Below are positions 36,243 to 42,137 of a stretch of 42,137 bases of DNA, piece after piece. Numbering within the stretch: the first letter of the stretch is position 1; every line of letters begins with the position of its first letter. The notes beneath the pieces were generated by a model, which saw only the letters and a list, made by a program, of their open reading frames with translations, had not been told where the DNA came from and did not search any database. The stretch covers positions 1 through 42,137 of IMG/VR virus record IMGVR_UViG_3300047121_000219. One strand, given 5' to 3'. Both the position numbers and the translations under genes were made by a program. The stretch comes from a virus.

Positions 36243-38530
36243 TAGCGTCTCCCGTCCGGTCTAATATCCAGACGCATCGCACCCATCTGCCATGCCACAC
36301 CAAGGCCAGATGAGGTCACACGAAGGGCTAACTGCCTGCCTCTGATGCGGGTATAGACCTGCTCGGTATATCTCTCGACAGGAAGAACTGCCAAAGCATT
36401 CACGGGATCTACGTCAGGGGTTCCGTAAGCCGCGCCGGGGTAGTTATGCGGGTACAGGCTCAGGGTGACCGAAGGAGTTCCATTACTGGAACCCAAGAAC
36501 TTCACGTCAGGAATGATTCGAGATACGAAACTGAAATTGTTTCCATCTCCAATATCAAAGTCAGAAGTTTCGATGAAAGCCGTAATGGGTTCCGCGATAC
36601 CCGTTTCCAGATTGTCCCAGCCGATCTCGTGGAACATCACCTGATTCGGTGCCTTCATGGCGACAATGGAATAAATTGAATGCGAAGCGGCAATGGTGTT
36701 GTTGACGCCGCGCACACATCCCGTCAATGAGTTTCCACTGATCCCGGTGTAAATGATCTCTTCGTTCTCAATGACGATGGCTCCTTCTGACGGATATGAA
36801 CCTGCATTGAGGAGGGTGATCGTGGTATCCGTTGCAGAGATATTCGAAGACAAATAGGAAGTCTGAACGCTCTTTGCCAGCATCGGAAATGATCTCAGGG
36901 TCTGCTGGACAAATGCGGTTCTGTTTAAACTTCCATAGTGCCATGTGCCGTCTTGGTAGTTGAACGTCACATACAGGCTATTTACTTGGCTTCCTGTGCC
37001 GGGATAAAACCACCAAATCTCACTGTATGGTTCATTGATACCGCACATTACTTGAGAGATCTGAGATCTGTTCAATGTGCTGAAAACGTGCTGCCTCAAT
37101 GAGCAAGGCAGTGTTTGAACGCGACCGTCATACACGAAGAACTTGTCTTCGCCCATCCAGTACACGGAGTTGTTCACTGCAATAACTGAATTCTGCGAAG
37201 CAACCGAAATGTCTTGGTCGAGGAGATTGAAGTTCCACACGAACGGAGGGCCGACATACTGCATCGCATAGACAGCAGTGTCAGTGAGAATCAAAATCTC
37301 TTGGCGCGTCGAAGTACTGGTAACAATAAATGAGCCGTTCGACAGTCTCTGCTCGCCAGACTGATTGGTGAGTTCGGGAACCCATTCATACGGGTTTCCT
37401 TGGTCAGACCATCGGACCAGAAGCGGATCGAATTCAGTATTGAAGTTGGTCGGGTCATAAGGCTTTGCGCCCAAGCAAATCAAGAAGTCTCTGATGGGAG
37501 ACAAATTGATGGTCATTGTCTTGTTTGGCGCATGTTCGCCAGAATAGGACGCAGTGACAGCCACCGTTCCAGAGCCGGTGGTCGCCGCAGAAAGCGTCAA
37601 AGACGTTGATCCTGTCCATGCCGTCGTAACATAAGCGCCGGTCGGAATCCCGCTTCCGGCAATGACAGATCCCGTGTTGATCCCCGTTGCATCCGATACC
37701 ACAATCGTCGTTGATCCAGAGGCGAACGTGGCTGTCGTAGAAACTTTCGGGACCGTATCGATTTTCGTTTTAAACGTAACAGCCCGAGACCATGTGGCAA
37801 CATCATCTGTCCAGTAGTAAATGTTTCCTTCTCTTTCAGCGAAGAGGCAGTCATCGCCGTAATTGAGAATGGACCACAAGCGCATCGACACGCCGACAGG
37901 GATACTGGAACCCCATGCTCCAAATCCCCATGGACCACCGCCCCAACCAATGGCTGTCGTTGATACGGCAGGACCCGCATTGATCTGATACTGAACAACG
38001 ACTGCCGCACCACCGCCCGTCGCCGTTGACGATGCGGCTGTGGAGGCAATGACAGAGAACGTGTTGGCAGATGCAACGCCGACAATCTCGTATTCGCCTG
38101 AGAGCGTGATGCCCCCTACTGCGGTAGCACCGCTGATCGTTATATAAGTGCCAACAGTCGCACCATGTGAAGTCGCTGTAATGACAACCAGTTTGCTTCC
38201 ACTGGTTGTGTCAATGGGATCTGAGCCAAGGGTCGCGGTAGTTCTAATCGGGGTAATATCATGGAAGATACCGCCAAACTCCATGTAGAGTTTTTGCGTG
38301 GTGCCGATTGCTAGAAGATTCTGGGACTGGAGGGTGACGTAGTTCCAGACATACCTTGCAACGCCATTGTAGGTTCCGCCAGACGAAGTGATGTTCTGCC
38401 AGCCACCTATCTTCTGGGCAAATCCACCACGGAACCGAACCTTTTCAGAAACGAAAAAGCCGCCCTCGTTGGCATAGTTCGTGGTTTCTCTATTGACGCC
38501 GGGTCGGAATTCAAGTTTTTGGAGCGGCAT
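36242..38530 (-). CDS. Large tail/virion structural protein (762 aa)
   Basis: Starts MPLQKLEFRPGVNRETTNYA; the KxxxPGVNxExTxYxxEGGF and KVRFRGGFAQKIGGW blocks recur in podovirus tail proteins that look like P22 gp10-type stabilisation proteins. The middle has Ig-like, Ser/Thr/Gly-rich segments (about 120-190 and 270-330) that may be inserted surface domains. The later half has WRxxxYFxEG-like beta-propeller features (FIVTSTSTRQEILILTD, YWMGEDKFFVYDG). I infer a tail-hub or tail-needle role. It overlaps the endolysin gene by 20 bases. Confidence 0.65.
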   Translation of the reverse strand: MPLQKLEFRPGVNRETTNYANEGGFFVSEKVRFRGGFAQKIGGWQNITSSGGTYNGVARYVWNYVTLQSQNLLAIGTTQKLYMEFGGIFHDITPIRTTATLGSDPIDTTSGSKLVVITATSHGATVGTYITISGATAVGGITLSGEYEIVGVASANTFSVIASTAASSTATGGGAAVVVQYQINAGPAVSTTAIGWGGGPWGFGAWGSSIPVGVSMRLWSILNYGDDCLFAEREGNIYYWTDDVATWSRAVTFKTKIDTVPKVSTTATFASGSTTIVVSDATGINTGSVIAGSGIPTGAYVTTAWTGSTSLTLSAATTGSGTVAVTASYSGEHAPNKTMTINLSPIRDFLICLGAKPYDPTNFNTEFDPLLVRWSDQGNPYEWVPELTNQSGEQRLSNGSFIVTSTSTRQEILILTDTAVYAMQYVGPPFVWNFNLLDQDISVASQNSVIAVNNSVYWMGEDKFFVYDGRVQTLPCSLRQHVFSTLNRSQISQVMCGINEPYSEIWWFYPGTGSQVNSLYVTFNYQDGTWHYGSLNRTAFVQQTLRSFPMLAKSVQTSYLSSNISATDTTITLLNAGSYPSEGAIVIENEEIIYTGISGNSLTGCVRGVNNTIAASHSIYSIVAMKAPNQVMFHEIGWDNLETGIAEPITAFIETSDFDIGDGNNFSFVSRIIPDVKFLGSSNGTPSVTLSLYPHNYPGAAYGTPDVDPVNALAVLPVERYTEQVYTRIRGRQLALRVTSSGLGVAWQMGAMRLDIRPDGRR

Positions 38531-38894
38531 CCGTCACTCTCCGCCATTCAGGCTTGCCCATGCCTCTGCTGAAGTGCGGAGTATCGACCAACTTAACTCC
38601 GTTGCCGCCCCATGAGTTAAAGGGATGGAGCGATTCCCAATACGCGCCCAAGGGGGCGAGAACGGTCTTGTCGTAGGTCAACTTGCCGTTCAGGAAGAAG
38701 TTTAAATCAACCGCCCGGCGCTGCAAGTGCAGGCTGTTCATGGTCCGGCTACGCCCAGTCTTGACGTAGATCTCCTGCTGTTCAGGAGTGCGGTAGAGTT
38801 CCCCGGCTGTGACTACAAACCCTAGTTCAGTAGCCCGGTTGATCAGACGGGTGACATCTAGCAAGAAGGCGGCTTGTTCTGCGACGTTACTCAC
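38511..38894 (-). CDS. M15-family peptidase endolysin
   Basis: The 127-residue product carries the zinc ligands of M15 L,D- or D-Ala-D-Ala-type peptidases: SLHLQRRAVDL (H and D, about residues 55-65) and DTPHFSRG (second His near 105), with GGNG between. Phage M15 enzymes cut the peptide stem or cross-bridge of peptidoglycan at lysis. It overlaps the holin gene by 8 bases, the normal lysis pair. There is no signal peptide, so export depends on the holin. Confidence 0.82.
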   Translation of the reverse strand: MSNVAEQAAFLLDVTRLINRATELGFVVTAGELYRTPEQQEIYVKTGRSRTMNSLHLQRRAVDLNFFLNGKLTYDKTVLAPLGAYWESLHPFNSWGGNGVKLVDTPHFSRGMGKPEWRRVTDAAPKT

Positions 38895-39435
38895 GGAGCG
38901 CCTCCTTCAGTTGATCGGACTTGTCCTTGCTACCCTGTGAAGAGCCAAAGTAGTAACTAACGATCTGCGTGGATATGGCAGACAGGACGCCCAAGATGTA
39001 GATCAGGATGTCCTTCCTACTGGACTCCACCGGGGTGTTGTCAAACATGACGATGCCGAAGAGGATAAAGGTCAGGAGCAGAAGGGAGAGCGCCAAGACC
39101 GGGGTCACGATCTTGTTCAACAGGGGCGCTTTGTCAGAGGTCGCAATCTGCACCTCCCGATCCCGTGCCGAATCGGTGTCCTTCAGGCGCATGTCGAGTT
39201 CTTGCAGGTCGAGTTTGTTTTCCTCCAACTTCAACCGCAGCAGTTCTTCCTCATGCTCCATCTCAGCAATCTTGATCCGAGCGATATCCTCCGAAGACAT
39301 GTCGGGCTTGAGTTCTACGCCAAGTTTTTTCTCAACGTAGTCCTTGCCTTTTGCCATCACCGCATTGGCAACGAGGTTTAAACCGTTTCCAAGAAGCGGA
39401 GTCAGGATTGCGCCAAGTGCAGCAGGAATGGGCAT
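38887..39435 (-). CDS. 3TM-type holin
   Basis: The 182-residue protein matches the 3TM holin family related to gene-transfer-agent release holins. It has a short hydrophobic N-terminus (LGAILTPLLGNGLNLVAN), a long charged coiled coil (residues 40-100), two membrane segments (about 108-130 and 140-163) and the conserved YYFGSSQGSKDKSD end. It sits directly before the M15 endolysin and should make the pores that trigger lysis. An exact GTTTAAAC octamer lies in the codons for residues 18-20. Confidence 0.8.
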   Translation of the reverse strand: MPIPAALGAILTPLLGNGLNLVANAVMAKGKDYVEKKLGVELKPDMSSEDIARIKIAEMEHEEELLRLKLEENKLDLQELDMRLKDTDSARDREVQIATSDKAPLLNKIVTPVLALSLLLLTFILFGIVMFDNTPVESSRKDILIYILGVLSAISTQIVSYYFGSSQGSKDKSDQLKEALRE

Positions 39436-39438
39436 AGA

Positions 39439-39723
39439 TTACGCCCATCCCCTTACCGGATTCTGCGGGAACACCTGATACGCCTCCAGTTCTGGGGCTG
39501 CGTCCACCACCCGCACGTTAGCGTGATACCCCGGTACCGGAGCCATCTCGGGGAACTCGCCCTCATCGCTCTGGAGCATCTTGCCGGTCGGCTTATACAC
39601 CGTGCCGATGAGATCAATGGCGAGGTACTTGGGGACTTCGTTCCCCTCTTCCCCTTCCACGCGATACAGCACCGCCTTTGCTGCGGCTTCGGAGTCAAAC
39701 TTGAGGTGGTAGTCAATATACAT
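39439..39723 (-). CDS. Hypothetical protein (94 aa)
   Basis: Starts MYIDYHLKFDSEAAAKAVLY and ends YQVFPQNPVRGWA. The set DYHLKFDSEAxAxAVLY, IDLIGTVYKPTG and GYHANVRV(V)DAAPELEAYQV is found in a small protein of phage late regions, often near tail fibre genes. Function is not known. AGGACA upstream serves as the ribosome binding site. It is three bases upstream of the holin gene. Confidence 0.7.
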   Translation of the reverse strand: MYIDYHLKFDSEAAAKAVLYRVEGEEGNEVPKYLAIDLIGTVYKPTGKMLQSDEGEFPEMAPVPGYHANVRVVDAAPELEAYQVFPQNPVRGWA

Positions 39724-39742
39724 GGCGTATGTCCTATAGTCG

Positions 39743-39886
39743 TTAACTAACGAAAAGTGTTAGTTGTTGCGTATGAAATTCATGTTCGGATGTCCGCTCT
39801 TCTTGCGGAATTTCACGCACGATCCCCGCCGCCTCTAGCGCGTTGTAGAGGGCTGTGGCGTCGGCTGCTTTCAAGTAGTAATCCAT
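39743..39886 (-). CDS. Hypothetical small protein (47 aa)
   Basis: A 47-residue frame starting MDYYLKAADATALYNALEAA and ending HTQQLTLFVS. The opening helix resembles the 'YYLKAPDEAALxAALxAAG' start of tail-associated small proteins found between fibre and lysis genes. Its ATG overlaps the upstream stop (TAATG), suggesting coupled translation. The C-terminal 20 residues do not look like the family, so it may be truncated. Confidence 0.6.
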   Translation of the reverse strand: MDYYLKAADATALYNALEAAGIVREIPQEERTSEHEFHTQQLTLFVS

Positions 39887-40164
39887 TAAGCCGCCTCGTC
39901 TACTTCCATTTCCCATTCTAGGGCAACACCGTTAACCATGTCGGCGCATTTGCTGTAGCAGACATCCGGCTCACCTTTGACAACCTGATATTTGTCATCA
40001 ACCCAATACCGAGTGTGGCAAATGGACGCCTCGGCCCGAATCTGCCCTTGCAACAACTTATCACCCTCTGTTTTTGCTTCCTCAACGGTAGAAAAGTGAC
40101 GCAAGGTTTCTTCTTGCAAAATGTTGTCAAGGACAGACAGTTCGATTTCTTCTATGAATTTCAT
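39886..40164 (-). CDS. Hypothetical protein (92 aa)
   Basis: Starts MKFIEEIELSVLDNILQEET, is acidic, and has four cysteines (ICHTRYW, VCYSKCAD). It is mostly alpha-beta with a long amphipathic helix. AAGAGAAC serves as ribosome binding site. It is sandwiched between the tail-fibre-like gene (9 bases away) and the 47-residue gene. No family recognised. Confidence 0.65.
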   Translation of the reverse strand: MKFIEEIELSVLDNILQEETLRHFSTVEEAKTEGDKLLQGQIRAEASICHTRYWVDDKYQVVKGEPDVCYSKCADMVNGVALEWEMEVDEAA

Positions 40165-40173
40165 GTTGTTCTC

Positions 40174-41430
40174 TTAGGCTGTTAGTGCCTGAAGTTGAGC
40201 GTTGGTGGCACGGACCGCGTAGTAGGTGATGCGGCGGATGGTGCCGTTTAAAGGGGTTGAGCCAGCAGAACCTAAGCCGCCAATGATTAATTGGGTTGCG
40301 TCTAGATTTACAGCCCCTGTGACATCTTCCCCAGTTGACCCGCTTTGTAAACGACCGCTCAAGCCCTGCCAAGCAACAGCGGCTTTGATGAAAGTGTTGT
40401 TGGAAATAACTGCACCAGTTCCCGCACCAGAGAATGTGCCTCCAACTACAGCCCGCAAACGGTCTACAGTTAATTGTGGGCTTCTCAAACTTGTTGTAGT
40501 TGTTCCGCCACTTAATTCCCAAACACCTTGAGTTTTAACGGCAGCGGCGTACACAGCAGATTCAGAGTAAACCGTTCCTTGAGAATTGCTAAACCACGAC
40601 GAGAAATTCGTCCCCGTCATGCTGGCTGCGTCTGCGTTGCGCGTCAGGGCGGTGGTGGTCGTGGGGATGACGGAGGTTGCGAATGCACCCTGCTCCAGTT
40701 GGGGCAGGCCGATGCGGAGGGTGAAATCGTAAGTCAGCCCGTTGGTAAGATTGACGGAAATTTGCGGCTGAATTGATGCGGTTGAAGCGCCTGTTGTAAA
40801 TAAATATGCCACACGTTGCGTTGCCAATCCCGCAGACGTAGGTGTTGTCGTAGAAGAAAAATTGTTCCGCAAAAACGCCGGGACGCTGCTGTATTCACCA
40901 ACAGTAAAACTAAAGGTCGCGCTGTTTAACACCCCAGCGGTTAATTTAACGTAAGTTGAAACTGCCCAAGTTTGGCTTGGCGATGCGGCAACTTGCGTAG
41001 TTGTTTCGAAATTGATATTAAAACTAATCGTAGCCGTCGCCGTTCCGGTAAACCGCAAGTCAATGTAAGTAATCCCCGATTCTGTGCCAGTACCTACAAT
41101 TTCGTTGCTAATTCCACTTGTCGGTGACGCACTTCGATTCCAATTCGTCGGCAACGTCCCCGGCGTACCAGCCACAGCGCCCACCATCGTGTTGTTGCGG
41201 ATGCTGTTCGTCCGCTGCTCCTCGATCAGCAAGCCCTGCGCGGCAAGCGTGGAGGGGTTGTAGTCAAATCGGGCTACGTTGTTATTCGCCGTCGTCAGCA
41301 CTCCCAACGAGTTAAAGTACGTCGCAGTTGTTGCTCGCGAAAACGTCACTCGCGGGTCGAGTTTGCCCGCATTCGCAAAGTCCAACAGCAGAGTCGGAGT
41401 CAAGTTGGGGAAATTGTTTTGAATTGCCAT
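40174..41430 (-). CDS. Tail-fibre-like protein with lectin-type domain (418 aa)
   Basis: Starts MAIQNNFPNLTPTLLLDFAN, followed by VTFSRATTATYFNSLGVLTT and GLLIEEQRTNSI, the start of a common phage tail-spike or receptor-binding family. A beta-sandwich of roughly residues 75-260 ends in the block GLPQLEQGAFATSVIPTTTT. The C-terminal part (residues about 280-418) is a second sandwich, LamG/concanavalin-like, ending with the LNGTIRRITYYAVRATNAQL signature. It likely contacts the host surface. The next gene upstream is a partial paralogue. Confidence 0.75.
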   Translation of the reverse strand: MAIQNNFPNLTPTLLLDFANAGKLDPRVTFSRATTATYFNSLGVLTTANNNVARFDYNPSTLAAQGLLIEEQRTNSIRNNTMVGAVAGTPGTLPTNWNRSASPTSGISNEIVGTGTESGITYIDLRFTGTATATISFNINFETTTQVAASPSQTWAVSTYVKLTAGVLNSATFSFTVGEYSSVPAFLRNNFSSTTTPTSAGLATQRVAYLFTTGASTASIQPQISVNLTNGLTYDFTLRIGLPQLEQGAFATSVIPTTTTALTRNADAASMTGTNFSSWFSNSQGTVYSESAVYAAAVKTQGVWELSGGTTTTSLRSPQLTVDRLRAVVGGTFSGAGTGAVISNNTFIKAAVAWQGLSGRLQSGSTGEDVTGAVNLDATQLIIGGLGSAGSTPLNGTIRRITYYAVRATNAQLQALTA

Positions 41431-42010
41431 GATATTTCCTCAGCCTGTCAATGCCTGAAGTTGAGCGTCGGTAACGCGCACGGGGTAGTAGGCGATGCGT
41501 TGGATGGTGCCGTTGAGGAAAGTATTTGCTGTTAAACCGTCAGCCGACCCAATAAACATTCGATCTACGGTCGGCAATGTACCAGAAGTATCCGCAAGTC
41601 CAAGGTTGCCGTTTGATGCCTGTTGAAAATCATTGGTTTTGTATACCGCAGCCATTTTTATGACGTTTTCAACGGATGGGGTTGTTACAGCAATGTCCGC
41701 TTGTGTAGCACCCCCGTCTTGTACTAAAAGCCTTGTACTAGTCGTGCCGCTGTAGCCAACAATTATTCTCTCTAGCGAGCCACTATCGTTAATTTCCGCA
41801 TATCTTCTGGTCGCTCCAGATACGTTTGCAACTCCTGCTGCGCTTGTGAACAGCGTCCCCTCACTCGCGTTGTACCACGACGAGAAATTTGTCCCCGTCA
41901 TGCTCGCCACATCTGCATTGCGCGTCAGAGCGGTGGTGGTCGTGGGGATCACGCTCGTGGCAAATGCGCCTTGCTCTAGTTGAGGCAGGCCAATGCGGAG
42001 GGTTAAATCG
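40590..42010. repeat. Duplicated fibre-domain segment
   Basis: The bases around 40600-40730 and 41880-42010 are close copies, coding for GLPQLEQGAFATSVIPTTTT and the segment after it (ALTRNAD, MTGTNFSSW). A second conserved patch at the 3' end of each gene encodes LNGTI-R-I-YY. The DNA between these patches has diverged, as expected if binding domains are exchanged by recombination at the conserved flanks. Confidence 0.7.
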
Positions 42011-42137
42011 CCAGCACCAGAAAAAATAATCTCAATACGGGGCTGAATAAACGCCACGGTTGCGCTGGCAAGCGTTCTTGTAATTGATACTCGCTGCGTT
42101 GCAAGTCCCGCAGATGTCGGCGTGAAATTTACTGTAC
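41440..42137 (-). CDS. Tail-fibre-like paralogue, 5' end beyond the window
   Basis: The frame is open to the right edge, so only the C-terminal 231 residues are visible; the true start lies outside. Residues just inside the edge (FTPTSAGLATQRV) and the block GLPQLEQGAFATSVIPTTTT match the 418-residue neighbour, showing a tandem duplication. Downstream the two differ (here FSSWYNASEGTLFTSAAG, then a TSTRLLVQDGG sandwich) before reconverging on LNGTIQRIAYYPVRVTDAQL. A GTG at 42057 could be misread as a start but lies in the middle of the conserved domain. Confidence 0.75.
   Translation of the reverse strand, partial: TVNFTPTSAGLATQRVSITRTLASATVAFIQPRIEIIFSGAGDLTLRIGLPQLEQGAFATSVIPTTTTALTRNADVASMTGTNFSSWYNASEGTLFTSAAGVANVSGATRRYAEINDSGSLERIIVGYSGTTSTRLLVQDGGATQADIAVTTPSVENVIKMAAVYKTNDFQQASNGNLGLADTSGTLPTVDRMFIGSADGLTANTFLNGTIQRIAYYPVRVTDAQLQALTG

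Larger units (their letters stand above)
6644..39383. repeat. Dispersed GTTTAAAC-family motif
   Basis: Exact GTTTAAAC octamers occur at 6644, 8402, 12744, 22677, 25689, 36923 and 39376. Heptamers GTTTAAC/GTTAAAC occur at about 453, 1061, 1209, 4508, 5428, 8596, 12033, 14199, 15039, 16283, 18598, 19284, 22097, 22902, 23851, 26591, 28842, 34707, 40924 and 41531. One-base variants GTTTA[CG]AC (either strand) are also frequent. Within genes it uses different frames: GT-TTA-AAC (Leu-Asn; 8402, 22677, 25689, 36923, 39376) and G-TTT-AAA-C (Phe-Lys; 12744). Confidence 0.6.

Noticed and set aside
41440-42057. A complete 205-residue protein starting at GTG 42057
   Set aside because: The frame stays open to the window edge and upstream codons match the conserved domain of the neighbouring fibre gene, so this is the 3' part of a longer gene.
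1-42137. tRNA, tmRNA, insertion sequences, integrase or attachment sites
   Set aside because: No cloverleaf with a T-loop GTTC box, no transposase or integrase motif and no terminal inverted repeats with target duplications were found by reading; an integrase could still lie outside the window.

Overview
This window is most of a tailed double-stranded DNA phage genome. There are no host housekeeping genes, tRNAs or rRNAs. It looks like a podovirus-type phage of a Gram-negative (probably proteobacterial, perhaps aquatic) host: there is a giant 2847-residue polyvalent virion protein, several very long repeat-rich virion proteins, a T7-like primase-helicase, an M15 endolysin with a 3-TM holin, and no sheath, baseplate or classical tape measure in view. 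The host and morphology are inferences. The terminase small subunit at the left edge and a tail-fibre gene cut by the right edge are on the same (minus) strand. Large terminase, portal and capsid genes are missing, so the genome probably continues from the left edge round to the right edge.

Layout. (1) 1-500: noncoding, with inverted repeats and a nested hairpin. (2) 501-1055 (-): terminase small subunit. (3) 1056-7142 (+): an early region of small, tightly overlapping genes. It opens with a structured leader RNA and then holds FOUR tandem type II hammerhead ribozymes (1702-1753, 2042-2093, 2356-2405, 3144-3195), each placed between the stop codon of one small-gene cassette and the ribosome binding site of the next. 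SprT-like, CobS-like AAA+ and many unknown genes follow, ending at a strong terminator. (4) 7184-9688 (-): primase-helicase, a 360-base gene-free stretch that can fold into a pseudoknotted RNA, and a RusA-like resolvase. (5) 9718-18277 (+): a recombination module (RecB/Cas4-type exonuclease, Sak-type annealing protein, a small protein with an SSB-like acidic tip, NinB) with a glycosylation and methylation cassette (TPR-glycosyltransferase, FkbM methyltransferase, second glycosyltransferase) and small unknown genes, nearly all joined by ATGA or TGATG overlaps. (6) 18287-42137 (-): a late module read right to left: duplicated tail-fibre-like genes, small unknown genes, holin, endolysin, a large tail/virion protein, repeat-rich internal proteins, the giant polyvalent protein and an HNH nuclease.

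The main discovery is the ribozyme-punctuated early operon. All four elements have the complete hammerhead core (CTGANGA, GAAA, a GTC cleavage triplet), compensatory changes in stems I and III, GYGA tetraloops on stem III and a TNAYG pentaloop on stem I. Self-cleavage would cut the polycistronic early mRNA into one- to three-gene messages, each with a hairpin near both ends. Two other regions (1284-1495, and 8905-9246) look like further structured RNAs, and a GTTTAAAC-family DNA motif is scattered through coding and noncoding sequence in several reading frames.
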